The position numbers and the translations under genes were made by a program. Source: Leucocoprinus leucothites (taxonomy: Eukaryota > Basidiomycota > Agaricomycetes > Agaricales > Agaricaceae). Taken from it: a DNA stretch of 64,000 bases. Location: NCBI GenBank assembly GCA_013368445.1, contig JAACJO010000001.1:1240001-1304000 (forward strand). The letters are read 5' to 3'. The stretch's first letter is position 1, and each line of letters begins with the position of its first letter. Shown piece after piece: positions 11,427 to 22,726 of the stretch. The notes beneath the pieces are model-generated. The model was given only the letters and a program-made list of their open reading frames with translations, did not search any database and had not been told where the DNA came from.

Positions 11427-13718
11427 ATGGCCGACCAGAAGCGCAAGGCCCCGCACGACGACGAGCCCCCTCCACCCCCTAGCCCGCGTCCCACAGAGCC
11501 TGTGCAACCTGGTCCTAGTAATACGCCTAGATCGCGGAGTAGGGGTAGAGATGGGCGGACATCGAGACAGCAAGATGAAGATCGTGGGGGACCATCGGGA
11601 CAAGGCCGCACTGATAAAAGTCTTTCTCCAGAGCCTTCACCCCACATGTCCTCTCCACCTGCTCTTCTCTCTTCACTCCTCTGTCCCCTCTGCCGTTCTC
11701 TTCTCCGTCAACCCACCACTCTCCACTGCGGCCATTCTCTTTGTGCACATCACGTCGCCGACAAGTCCTCTGATTCCCCGGCCTCCTCCTCTCTTCTCTC
11801 CGCTCTCCCGTGCTGTCCCCTCACTGACTGCTCCGTCAACGCCGGTACCTCTTCAGTGAACCCACGTATTCCTCCCTCATCGCGCGTACGGTACAGGCCG
11901 GCAGCTCCAGCCGAGGATGCTTCGGTGGTAGTGCAGCCAAAGACAGTGCCCGAGCCGCGTCTGGATGTAACATTAAACAAGGTCCTCTCACTTGTGCAAC
12001 GCGCCAAACAGGCTTTCGAGGCTCAAGCGCCACAACCAGAAGATTCTGAGCCAGTGTCCGATCCCGAGCCAGAGTCCCATTCTTCCGCTCTCGACCATTC
12101 CCCTCCCCACCGTCCCCGCAAACGCCGTCGGCGCCATCGTAGTCCCTCCCTCCAGCCGGCTGATGACGACGATAACGACTTGGTTGCCCATTTAAAGCAA
12201 CAGTCTGTGCGGCAGCGGACCCTCCGTCACGACGAGCCTCTTCTTCCATCCTTTCCTTCTGCGGATGGCCCCTCGGCCCATTCTAGGGATGTCGTCCTTG
12301 CCCGCTTCGAGAAGGATTTACTTGCAGAACTCACCTGCGAAATATGCTTCGTCCTTCTCTATCAGCCGATAACCACCCCGTGTCAGCATGTAAGACCCAT
12401 TCTCTCACTCATGCTCTTGATCTAATTCTCCTCCAGACCTTTTGCGCTAAATGTCTCCAACGATCCCTTGACCACAGCTCCGCCTGCCCTCTTTGCAGAC
12501 AAGATCTCCCCGGCTTTGCCTATTTTCAGGACCACCCTACTAATAAGGCCCTCCTCTCCATCAGTTAGTCCCCCACACCTTGTTCCTCCGCCCACATTTT
12601 TCCCTTATTAAAGCCTATTGAACAGTTTTGCAATCTTTTCCCATGCTCTACAAAGAACGTGGTGAGGTTCTTGCCGCAGAAGAACATGACGCCCGCCTCG
12701 ATACCCCCATTTTCGTTTGCCAACTCAGTTTCCCTGGAATGCCCACTCTATTGCACTTTTTCGAGCCAAGGTACTCGCCTATTGGTTTCCCAAAAAAAGC
12801 TTGATGTTGACCGCGATCGTCACCACCCAGATATCGCCTAATGCTTCGTCGCTGTTTAGAGTCTCCGAACCCCCGGTTCGGCATGATCATGGCCCCCAAA
12901 CCTGGCGCTGGCACCCCTCAAATTGAGTATGGTACCATGCTTGAAATTCGCAATGTCCAAATGCTCTCTGATGGCCGTAGTATGGTTGAGACTTGGGGAT
13001 CTTTTCGATTTCGCATTCTTGAACGTGGCACCCTAGATGGTTACATGGTCGGGCGAATAGAAAGGTAAGCTTTGAACTTTATTTCAGTGTTATTCATATT
13101 CAAAGCATTAATCGCGCAACCTGCTCTTTTAGAATTGATGACCATCCTGAAGACTTGCCCGCTTCTTCTCTCCTCTTCCCGCCTACACCCCCTACGCTTA
13201 GTCCGACTCCGAGCCCCCACTCGCTCCTCACTTACCTTCGACACCATCTACTTCTTCCGCACCGCCTCCAGATGTACCGTCAGATACCACTCCGCCAACA
13301 ACGTCCCCTTCATCCTCACCCACACCTATCCCACTACACCCAAATTCACCAACAAACGAAGACCTCATGGCTACCTGCCGATCCTTTCTCGAACGTCTCC
13401 AAGAGGGAACCGCACCCTGGGTCGTCCAGCGTCTTTCAAGCACCTATGGGACCATGCCCACAGACCCCTCCGCATTCTCTTTCTGGGTCGCCCTCGTCTT
13501 GCCCATTGACGAACACGAGAAAGCCAAGCTTTTACCACTTCGAAGCGCACGATTGCGATTATTGTTGTTGGCCCACTGGATTGAGCAGTTGAATAATCAA
13601 TGGTACGCATTTGTGTGGAGAGTGGCAGCATGCTTGGTATGGATAGCTTTTGTGCTCACGGTTTCGCGTTTCTGTGGTTTTGTATAGGTGGTTTTCGAGT
13701 GGTTGTACAGTGTTATGA
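11427..13718 (+). CDS. RING-LON protein (LONRF-type E3 ubiquitin ligase)
   Basis: The protein is about 650 residues. A partial first RING lies near residue 85 (CPLCRSLL...LHCGHSLC). A long Pro/acidic linker with a basic patch (RPRKRRRRHRS) follows. A complete C3HC4 RING starts near residue 300 (CEICFVLLYQPITTPCQH, FCAKCLQRSL, ACPLCRQDL), split by an intron after CQH. The LON substrate-binding domain then reads IFVCQLSFPGMPTLLHFFE, LMLRRCLES, RFGMIMA, and ends LLLLAHWIEQLNNQWWFSSG. The AAA and protease domains of Lon are absent, so this is an LONRF-like ubiquitin ligase, not a protease. The start ATG at 11427 precedes a charged N-terminus. The stop is TGA at 13716-13718, reached only after the last intron (13603-13687). 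Between about 13195 and 13275 the frame must change to join the LON halves, with no ordinary splice site pair (see findings). Confidence 0.85.
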
Positions 13719-15088
13719 GTGCCAGTCTGGGGATCCATGGATGGCGCCACCGGGCGCATTGCGGCCTCTTATATAGAAAAAAAAAACATTGCAAAGATCG
13801 ATTCCGTGAACCCTTACCCGTAAGTCATCGGCGACCCTGTGGTCAAGTTAACAAGCGGTGTGGGGCCGATGACCCAAGAATAGGGAAGGCAAGCTTGGGG
13901 GAGACTGGAAAACGGCAGGCTTACGAGGAGGGAAACTTGAGAGGGGGGAACCAACCGACAACGCCCTTGAACTTCTCGTGCAACGTATTTGAGCTGAGGA
14001 TAAGCAGCTAGGCCCACATGCAGAATGATCCTTCCATGACATCAACCATCTTCGAAGCTTGGGGACAGAGCGAATTGGCGACTAGCACTTGGTCTAAACA
14101 ATGTTGGCACCCTAGCGACGTCGGACGAGATGATGATCGAGGGCAGCTCCCTTCTTCCTGCTATGCACCAAGTCACATTTCTGCGTTGTCATTCACCATC
14201 TCTTCCGCTGCTGTTCTACCCCTGAACTCTACATTGCGCCTCACGATGTCCCTCGGCTTTCTTGGACAGAGCACGGCATTGGCGCTAGTGTTTATTGCTG
14301 GTACCAACTACGAGTTATCTTGAAATTTCGACAGTCCTCTTCACTGGCCTTTTAGAGAGTTTGTAAACTCATCATTTGTCTTGTTCGTCTTGTCATTGAC
14401 TACATCCGTTCCAGTCTTCTCTTTTTTATTTTGGTTGCATTGGGTGTTTATTATCCGCTTATCTTCTCTTTCTCTATTGGGTTTGTTGACTGGAAGGAAT
14501 TTGGATGTGCACTTATCTTGTCTGTTATTCCTGTCTCATGTTGCGTGTCTGTTGTATTGCGTATTGTTGTGTTGAGTCCATAATTGCGTATATAGTGCTA
14601 TTTACTTACCTCACGCACCTCTATAATGTCTAAATTGGTAATTTACTCGTTTTGCTCGTCTGCCCAAATCGTTTCGTCCTCAATTTGATGTAGAATTGCT
14701 CGCAATTGATGAAGAGTCAATTTTTTGTAATAAATTATAACAGTCAACTACATCGTTGAAGGGTACCATTACACGATTACCACGCGTCGAGTACACGGCT
14801 AGGAAAAATGTGTGGTATACGACTAGGTCGAAGAGAGTTAAGGGAATCAAATGATACGAAAAGAAAAATAGAAGAGGAATGTGACCAGGAATGTAAACCA
14901 GCTAAATTGAGCAACCTTGGCCTAGGAAGAAGAGAAAGACGGTGGCGCGACAGTTAGACTAAAGTCTAGTTTCAACCCAAGAATTCCAAACACCCAGATA
15001 CACGACAGCAGTTAGTGTCCATGGGAGACGCTGCGCCAGAGGATCGATAAGCCTCGCAGCTCAATTCGATTGATGTGGCGCGACAGGT
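13719..15088. other. Gene-free stretch with a T10 run on the minus strand
   Basis: No coding exon could be supported in these 1.37 kb. It holds the presumed 3' untranslated regions of the convergent RING-LON and CCDC47 genes. A run of ten A at 13777-13786, which is T10 on the minus strand, sits next to a TATATA sequence. Open frames here, for example 14018-14323 on the plus strand, have no recognisable family and no splice support. An unrecognised non-coding RNA is possible, but no conserved box was identified. Confidence 0.5.
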
Positions 15089-16578
15089 TTATTTCTGGAC
15101 AACTCGGCCCTGTGTTTTCCGCATGGACTTTTTCCTTTCCTTCTCGAGATACTAGGCAACGAAAGACGTCAATGGACAAGGCGAAGGTGAAGAAGCAAAA
15201 ACTCACCTTGCGCTGTTCTGCAGCACTAAGCTTGGAGATTCGATCCTCTTCAGCACGCTTCTTTGCAGCTTTACGATCTTGTACGGCTTGCTCCATCTGA
15301 GGGAAAGGCTCATCAGTTGACACCGCAATCTAGAGATCATCGTTATCATCTTACCTCTTCCTTCTTACCCTTCTCTGCATCAGCCTTCAATTCCTTATCC
15401 AGCTCCTCTCGAACCTTTCTCAACTTGGCCTTAGTCTCCGGGCGCAAATGCACCTTACTCAACGAATCAATAAACGGGAACAATCCAATGACAAATGCAA
15501 GCGTATCGTTCGAACGCGAAGAAGGGGGTACCGTCAAGCATAAAATAACATGTTTCTCCCGTTCGTCTGCGGGTAATGGAGCGCTAGGACGATCTCTTGG
15601 TTGGTCAGTGATCTACCAAAAGAGGTTTGGGTTAGCCGAGTGGTGGGAAGACATAATGACGAGTTTACTGACAGAGAGTGAACGGAAGTGCGGGCGGATC
15701 TTCTCGTCGTTTATCAATTGGCCAAAGATCTTCAGGATGTTGTCGGTGACGTCGGCGAACTCTACGTAAAGATGTTAGGACAGCTGTAATGCGGTATCAC
15801 ACGACTAACCCATACCTGACATGACGGAGAATGTAGCGGGAACGCTAGGGTTATCGGTAGTCTTGGTCAAAGTCTAGACCCATGGTTAGCTCGGGATCAA
15901 CATTCAAAGACTCGAAAACGCACCAAGTCCCATCGACTGTCCTTGATTGTGACCAGCTCACTTTTCGACACAACAGCAAAAACAAAGTCGCTCGGGAGTA
16001 CACCGGGTGCCAACGTGAAGTCAAGTTCCAAGATATCCGCGGGACGATACTGTAGGTCCATAACCTGACGTACGAGCTGGATGACATACTGGAAAAGGTC
16101 GTGACGAGGGCGGAACGTAAAGACAGTGTGGAGTGACGCGATATTACGCCTGCCAGTACAAAAACTGAAATAGTCCGAGTACCCGTCCGCAGTCAATCGA
16201 CCAAACTTGGTCTCTGTCTTACTGAACTGCTGCTCGTAAATGGGATAATGAACACCGAGCCTAAACGTGAAGAGGTCAGGTGAAAACGCAGGGAGAAACA
16301 CGCTAGAGGTGACGCGCCATTTATTTGCTGCCCGCTTGTTCTTTGACGACCCATACCACCAGAAAGCCACATACAATGCCAGCGCACCAATCAAGAACAC
16401 CTCATTGGCAAAGTCTATGGAGAAGCAATGAGCTCAGTGGTCCCACGTAGTAACAAACCGACATACATGCTGGCCTAAAGACGAGCATCTTCCAGCGCCA
16501 CTGAAGGCCATCGTACTCCTCTGGAACGTTGACGGGTGGGGGAGTAAGCCCCGCAAGGATTTTCGGGATTACGGACAT
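15089..16578 (-). CDS. CCDC47: CCDC47-like ER membrane protein (DUF1682)
   Basis: The product is about 380 residues and resembles CCDC47, the ER protein of the PAT complex that helps multi-pass membrane proteins fold and that binds calcium in animals. The start ATG at 16576-16578 gives MSVIPKILAGLTPPPVNVPE. A transmembrane helix follows after the first intron (EVFLIGALALYVAFWWYG), then the DUF1682 body (FTFRLGVHYPIYEQQFSKTE; YFSFCTGRRNIASLHTVF; RPRHDLFQYVIQLVR; FADVTDNILKIFGQLINDE). The C-terminus is a charged coiled coil (KAAKKRAEEDRISKLSAAE) ending in basic residues, KSMRKTQGRVVQK. The final exon is found by splicing at 15154-15207. About seven short introns are present. The lumenal N-terminus is shorter and far less acidic than in animal CCDC47. 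A small divergent gene starts 263 bp away. Confidence 0.85.
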
Positions 16579-16841
16579 GGGGTAGCAGCGGAGTCGGGGA
16601 GGAGTGCACGAAGAAGGTTCAGAATCCGCAATTCTCAAAATGGACAGGGAAGGGAAGCCGGAGATTGCCGGTTATGAGCGTGCCTGATATTTTAAGCGCT
16701 CACATATTGGATTTAGCTCGTGGTGGTGCTTGCCGACGAGCCTACCAGCGCAATGAAGCGTGTCTAGCTCTCAATATTACTCACTTATATCCCCGTAAGC
16801 TGCCCCCTTCTCCCCTCTCCCCTACCTGTTCCCCTGCTCAC

Positions 16842-17495
16842 ATGGCCTCCATGGTTCTCTCCTCTAGCAACTACACCCTCGTCCAAATGGATCCCGTACG
16901 CATTTTTCCTTTTCCTTGCTAAATGGTATCCGAAATAAACCGCACACATACTCTGCTTTTCGTCAGTTCAGACACCACCCACGGACTACAGTGCCTTTAT
17001 TCTCGATGTCCTCAGACGCACTAAACCCCAGCCAACGTTCCCTTCTTCTTCATCTACCTCTTCTTCAAATACCGCTCCAATACCGCTGATCAACCAATCA
17101 GTCCTGCGGGATTGTCTTGGACTTGCCTCTTCCTTCCTCATCACAGACCTGACCACCAGTCCAGAAAAGGGACTGTCCACATGGCTCTCGGGATTTAGCA
17201 ATCTCGTTGATATCGTCGTCGCCCTCCATGTAAGGGGTGAACTCGAACTCGCAACCATCTCGGAAGCCTCCAAAGCTTGTTCAGAGTGCTGGACCGCTGC
17301 GGGTACATGGAAGGGCATGGAAGACTGCAGAGACGGTGTTAGAGCTACTGCTGGGAAGCTGAAGAAGTTACTGGATGAAGGTGGAAAGACTTATCGAGGT
17401 GAGGAACCCTTCCTTGGTTTCTGAGAGCTTGCTTCTGAGATTCAGAGTTAAATGTTTTGTGTGGTTAATTAGGTGAACGTGTGTACGCACCTTGA
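16842..17495 (+). CDS. Conserved-looking small protein of unknown function
   Basis: I do not recognise the family. The reading begins at ATG 16842 (MASMVLSSSNYTLVQMDP) and is spliced to TPPTDYSAFILDVLRRTKP. It continues through an uninterrupted exon with good helical patterning (LRDCLGLASSFLITDLT; LSGFSNLVDIVVALHVRGE; CSECWTAAGTWKGMEDCRD), then a basic amphipathic helix (GKLKKLLDEGGKTYRGE). A final intron (17400-17472) leads to the stop TGA at 17493-17495, ending RVYAP. The total is about 190 residues. There is no signal peptide or obvious membrane span; the TrpxxxGTW region with two Cys might be a small fold. An alternative ATG upstream at 16677 is in frame but would add a poorly coding leader. 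It is divergent from CCDC47 and could share its promoter. Confidence 0.6.
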
Positions 17496-18536
17496 ATTAT
17501 ACATTAGCCACTTGGCTATTTACCCTCACGGAATCACTGTGCACTTGTATTATATTACCGCGACATAATACCAGTCTCTACTGGGTAAGTGATTGTCTAT
17601 GGCCCTATATGCATGTATATCATTCGACCTCCTTTGTACCATCTATTCCGATTTTGTGCATACCCCCCTCACGAGTCTATTCGACACTTTGCGTCATGCT
17701 AAGTGCTTTGAATTAATTGATTTCAATTCTCCTCGAATTCCCACCACCACCAAAAATGAAGTATTCGATAACAAAGCATCACCATTTCTCATGCTTCCAG
17801 ATCCGCACAAATTCCGTTTATCAGCTTGCCTTCGTCTAACACGCACCACACAGTGACACTCCAACCTCGATCCAACTAGGTCGAACGCGCGCGATCGCTA
17901 CAATCATTCCTCGCGTAAATATTCAAAGTCAGCGAACTCACTTAATGACGTTGACGGTGACGGAAATTCGTAATTTCTCATAATTGCCACTACTCGCTAG
18001 CCATGGATCAGACTTTCTTGAACCATCGCCATCAGTTCAAGATAACAAGTGATAAATGATAATCCTCTTGTCCGTGAACGAAAAGGCGATCATGTCCTTC
18101 GTTATCTATCCATGTCTTTACCCGAACACCGAGTTTGACAGCCCAAGTTGCAAAGAGCCCTCAAACATAGACGTGAATAATTCGAGCCTCTGATATCCCC
18201 CCGTCGCCACTGTTACATGCGTCCAAATGCTCGTTTCGATGGATATACAGACAAGCTTTGATTCTATTTCCTACATACAAAATTAGCAATTTACTCGAAT
18301 CCACGAAAGAACACGGCATTTGTGTAGTTAACTGGTTACTTGACAGTCTTCATAAAACAAAGAGAAGACACAGAGAAGCAGGTGCGAGGAGACAACAACG
18401 GGCATCAGAAAAAGTCACAAAAGACCAGATTTAGAGGGAGGCAAGATTTGTAACGGGCCAGATGCTGAAAGAGAAAGGGTAGAGTGTGCACGTGAGTATT
18501 ACCGTTCAAGATATTTTGCAAAGACTTGGAAACGCA
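17496..18536. other. Intergenic stretch, nothing recognised
   Basis: These 1.04 kb lie between two convergent genes and are AT-richer than the flanks. No exon, RNA gene or repeat of note was recognised. They presumably hold the 3' untranslated regions of the small unknown gene and of glucose-6-phosphate dehydrogenase. Confidence 0.6.
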
Positions 18537-20419
18537 CTAGAGATCGCCAGAGCGCTTATACCCGTATTTCTGAATGAATGCATCGAGCTCCTTCGGTCCT
18601 CGCGAACCGTAAGGATAAGTTACTGGTTTCGGGACTTGCCCTTGTCGACCTTCTATCCAGTGCAAAATAGGTGTAAAGATCTTCAAAAACCATCAGTCAG
18701 CTGCTCAGCTTCGGCGTAACAACATATCAAACGGACCTTCCAGGCGACATCCAATTCATCATGTCGTACGAAGTTCGAATGATCACCCTTCAAAGCATCC
18801 AAAATAAGCGCCTCATACGCCTCAGGGATCTTGGCATCCGTGAACCGTCTCTTGTAGGTCAAGTCCATCTCAGTCGGGATGGCACGAGTGTAAAGACCAG
18901 GTGTCTTGGCATTCAGCTTCAAGTAGACAGCCTCTGAGGGTTGAATGCGAATAACGAGTTCATTCCGGGCGATATCCTTGAAAATACCCTGCGTGACATC
19001 CTTGAATTGGATACGGACCTCTACCTTGGCCTCGTTCAAGGCTATTTTATTGTCTCTCAGTCAGCATGCCACCGAATATAGGAGAACCAAACACACCTTT
19101 ACCAGCCTTGAGAATGAAGGGGACGCCTTCCCAGCGAGGGTTGTGGATCCAGAGTGTAGTGGCAGCAAAGGTGGGGCAAACCGAATTGGGAGGGACAGTG
19201 TCATCGTCGAGGTAACCAGGTTTGCCGTTTGCAGCGACATATTGTCCGAGCAGGCAGTCGCTTCGTTCGATAGGTGGGATAGCACGGAGAACCTTGACCT
19301 GCAATTACAAATCGTGATTAAATACGCGGTTCCCTGCGCCACAAGAAGAAATGTAGTACCTTCTCGTCTCGGATATCCTCGGCGGAGAAAGACACGGGGC
19401 GTTCCATGGTAAGAATGCTCAGAACCTGAAGTAGATCTATTCTCGGAAGATCATCAGCAGGGCGCCAAACAAACCATGATGATGGCTTATCGCAAGCGCA
19501 CGAGAGGGAGGAGAGACAGAGACTTACGGTTCTGCAATATATCACGAATAATACCAAACTCGTCGAAATATCCACCACGGCCTTCTGTACCGAAGGGTTC
19601 CTTGAAGGTGATCTGAACATTACTGATCGAGTTCTTGTCCCAAGCAGCGCCCGTCGCGATGTTTGCAAATCGCAGAACAAGGAGGTTCTTGACCATCTCC
19701 TTGCCAAGATAATGATCGATGCGGAAGGTCTCTTCTTCAGTCCAATACTGCTTCACAGAGCTCAAGAGTTCCCTTGCAGAATCAAGATCCTTGCCGAAGG
19801 GCTTTTCGATGATGATGCGATTGATGCCGTTCTTGGCAACGTAGCAGTGCTCTTTGAGGTTTTTGGCAACAGGGATGAAAACGCTGGGAGGTAGGGCGAG
19901 ATAGAAAATACGATTGCGTTCCTTGGACTGGTACTTTGATTCGATTTCCTCGAGATACTTGTTGAGTTTATCAAAGGACTCGCCGTCCTCGTATCCGCCA
20001 GCAAGGTAAGACGAGAAGCCCTTGAAGGCCTCGATGGCTTTTGCGGTGTCGGGATCATCGTTCGGATTCTTGATGTACGAGGTCTCGCGTTTATAGAATT
20101 CCTCCTGGTCCATCTTTGTCCTGGCATATCCGACGATTTTCACGTCGCGGGGCAAGAAGCCCTGGCGATAGAGGCCGAAGAGGGCGGGAAAGGTCTGTAG
20201 CGGAACGATAAGACAAGAGCGCTCATCCAGATCAAACACTTAGAAGCATACCTTTTTCTTTGCGAGATCGCCAGAGGCGCCAAGGACTTTACAGCGTCAG
20301 ATGGAGCAACAAAGGAAACACATAAAGGCATTACCGATGATGATGGAGTTGTCCTTGAGCTCCTCATGGCTGGTCTCCATGGAGGGGATAGTGCCTGAAA
20401 GAGAACGTTCGCGAGTCAT
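18537..20419 (-). CDS. ZWF1: Glucose-6-phosphate 1-dehydrogenase
   Basis: The enzyme oxidises glucose 6-phosphate to 6-phosphogluconolactone with NADP, the first step of the cytosolic pentose phosphate pathway. Its NADP-binding loop [10 protein letters not shown] is near residue 32 and is reached by splicing out two short introns. The substrate-binding signature RIDHYLGKE is intact. The region [11 protein letters not shown] carries the catalytic His, whose codon is itself split by the intron between 19449 and about 19527. Later motifs include [13 protein letters not shown] and [17 protein letters not shown]. The C-terminus reads [17 protein letters not shown] and ends YKRSGDL. Length is about 515 residues, normal for the family. 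Two starts are possible: ATG 20419 ([13 protein letters not shown]) or the downstream ATG at 20380 ([10 protein letters not shown]), which would be closer to typical lengths. THOC5 is divergent 195 bp away. Confidence 0.97.
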
Positions 20420-20614
20420 GATTGTCAGATGATGATGAAAGGAGAGGGAGAGATGGGGAGACGCGCTAAGACCAAGTAGAGCTCAGCCCAACTTTCACCC
20501 GACTCCAGGCTTGCCCAATCTAATCTCCCCGCGATAACTGCGGTCCGCCAGAGATATGCGACTGCCCCGGCCCGCTGCTTCCGCCACTATTCCGTTGCTT
20601 ATTTCTCTCCGCCC

Positions 20615-21410
20615 ATGTCTCCAGATACCACTCTCGACCTTCCGCCCTCCCCAGACGATGTCATTGACAAGCTCCGCGAGCTGGTTGACCCCACATTCGA
20701 AGACCATGATTCTGCTGCTCTAAGCATACGTGCCATGGCCCTTATAGGGCGTCTCAAATCCCTCAACCGCGCTGCCAACAATGCCACACGCGCTCACAAA
20801 GACGTCACTGCTGAAGCTCGTCATGACATGGACCAATCACATCTTCAGCTCCAAAATCTGCTATATGAGAAACGCCACCTTGAGCGCGAAATTGAAAAGT
20901 GTCGACAGTTTGCGTGAGTAGTCATGGGGTATGTGGCTGCTGTCAGTCTGACTCCTGGGCTGTAGGTCTGTGTATCAGGATGTGCCATTATATACCCTAG
21001 AGGAATTCAAGGAGCTTGCACCAGAGGAGCACCGGACAGACCAGGTGCTTGCTGACGAACACCAGCTAATGCTCAACCGGCTCAACTTTGAGCTCGCGGA
21101 ACGCCAACGGTATGCCCTTTTGCTTTCCTTTATGACGAAGCACTGCTCAAGCTCCAGCTTAGGCTTGACCAACGGCGAAAAGAGCTTTTACAGCAAAAGG
21201 AAGAGCTACTCAAAGAGAACAAGGCGAAGCTCACCACGATGGACTCTGTCAAAGCTTATATCGACGCACTCATGAAGGTCATTCTGTTCCGTATTCTCCC
21301 TTTGACTTGTCCTCACGCGCACGCTACAGACTGCATCAGAGACACAAAAGAAAGTTGATGAACTTGTCGTTCCCCCAACAGAATCAACTTCCAACCCTAC
21401 GACCTCATAG
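20615..21410 (+). CDS. THOC5: THO complex subunit 5 homologue (THOC5), short form
   Basis: THOC5 is part of the THO/TREX complex that couples transcription to mRNA export. The protein is almost wholly coiled coil. The start ATG at 20615 gives MSPDTTLDLPPSPDDVIDKL. The hallmark is LQNLLYEKRHLEREIEKCRQ, followed after the first intron by YQDVPLYTLEEFKELAPEEH and LNFELAERQR. After the second intron it reads LDQRRKELLQQKEELLKEN. The acceptor that keeps frame is CTTAG just before GCTTGACC. A last intron joins AYIDALMK to TASETQKKVDELVVPPTEST. The stop is TAG 21408-21410. At about 215 residues it lacks the large C-terminal half of animal THOC5, which is usual for fungal members of the family. It is divergent from glucose-6-phosphate dehydrogenase. 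Confidence 0.85.
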
Positions 21411-21825
21411 TTACTTGTTCTATTTCTTAAGGGTTATTGTTCATGTTCACTTCTTGTTTCTTCAAATACAACTGTATTATACAAACGGCAAGAGACTAAG
21501 CCTCGGAATGAGATCAGGCCAACAAGAATACACAAAACTAAGTAGTAACAAGAAAAGAGGGGGGATGTAAGGCAAACACCGATGCAAGGGTGTGTGAGTG
21601 TGTGCCATCCAAAGGCGACGCAGATTCATAGAATTATAGTGCAAAAAGGTGGAGTGGAATTGCAAGGGGCTGTGAGTGAAAGCTTGCAGACGAAGCTAGC
21701 CAAAGTGGTCCAGCAGAAATGTGACTCAAAATGCGAGATCCAAAAATCGCAGAGAAATGAGGGATACTAGGTAATTGCAACGAGGAAGGTTGGAGTCGAG
21801 CGGATTTAATGAACCAGAATGGTGT
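21411..21825. other. Convergent intergenic spacer
   Basis: This 415 bp spacer separates the stops of THOC5 and the E2 gene. It carries no supported exon and presumably contains both 3' untranslated regions. Confidence 0.6.
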
Positions 21826-22726
21826 TCACTCGTCATTATCGCTGATGCTCCCGATGTCACTCATCTCCTCGTCCTCGTCCTTGTCATCTTTACCATCCGC
21901 AGCATCGACTGCTTCCTTCGTTGCAAATCGCTGCACGTATTCTACACCATCACGTCAGCCGAATGCTAGTAACCTAAAGAAAGGATGGAGATAACGTACC
22001 CTTGACCTTGGCCTCGTACTCTTTCGGATGACGCATTAGCAATGCCGCGGCCTCGCCGTTGAGAGGATCATTAGGGTTTGGGTAGCGGAGAAGTTGTGGT
22101 AGGAAGACTTCAAAGATGTTCATCATATCTGTCAAAGAAACAAATTCCGAACCCAAGGCCCATGAGTATCAGCAACACCAAAAATGTGTTTGATCATAAG
22201 AACACCCGTCCACGAGGTGACTCACCGAACATTGGTGACCAAGTCTGGTTGATAACGTCTAGACAGACGGAACCACTCCTGTATATTCGATAAGTTAGAT
22301 AATGCGGTAGGGTGACAAGGGCAGATGAGCGCCTGGCAGTGTTGGGGGAGGAGGACGCACAGTTCATCGATGTTAGGATGGAAGATCTTGTTCATGAAGC
22401 CGATGCTAGGCGACTTGAAGGGGTATTGGTCTGGTAGCTCAACATGGATCTTCCATACTCCTCCAGCGAACGGTGCTGTAGTGTGACGCGTCAGTTGATA
22501 TGAGGCGGTTAAGCAGGAAGCGAAAGGCATACTTTCTGATGGGCCGTTGAAACGGACGTAGAACTCTTGCATGTTGTCGTTGACGAGATTGACCTCGTAG
22601 TCCGACATTAGTCTGTGCAACAACAAAGGACACTCTTGAGTTATTATTCTACCGCAAAATAAGGATAGCATTACAGTTTCATCACATCCGTCTCGATGCG
22701 TCGTTTGTTCTGGTTGGCGTAGACAT
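21826..22726 (-). CDS. UBC8: Ubiquitin-conjugating enzyme E2, UBC8/UBE2H type
   Basis: The E2 of the GID/CTLH ubiquitin ligase, which in yeast removes gluconeogenic enzymes. The UBC fold reads [50 protein letters not shown] and [13 protein letters not shown]. The catalytic Cys is in [18 protein letters not shown], created by splicing GTGCGT...ATACAG near 22270-22365. It continues [20 protein letters not shown] and [17 protein letters not shown], and ends in an acidic tail ([17 protein letters not shown]), typical of UBC8. The stop is TGA at 21826-21828. The likely start is ATG 22724-22726, reading MSTPTR, but the KRRIETDV exon lies in another frame from that ATG and no splice site joins them. 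Either a base is missing in the assembly or the start is elsewhere (see findings). Confidence 0.88.

Noticed and set aside
11042..11647. 201-codon minus-strand frame overlapping the start of the RING-LON gene
   Set aside because: It is a shadow frame of the STB6-like exon and the RING-LON N-terminus; neither splice sites nor homology support it.
14018..14323. 101-codon open frame on the plus strand starting with ATG
   Set aside because: No family resemblance, no splice continuation, and it lies in a probable 3' untranslated or spacer region.
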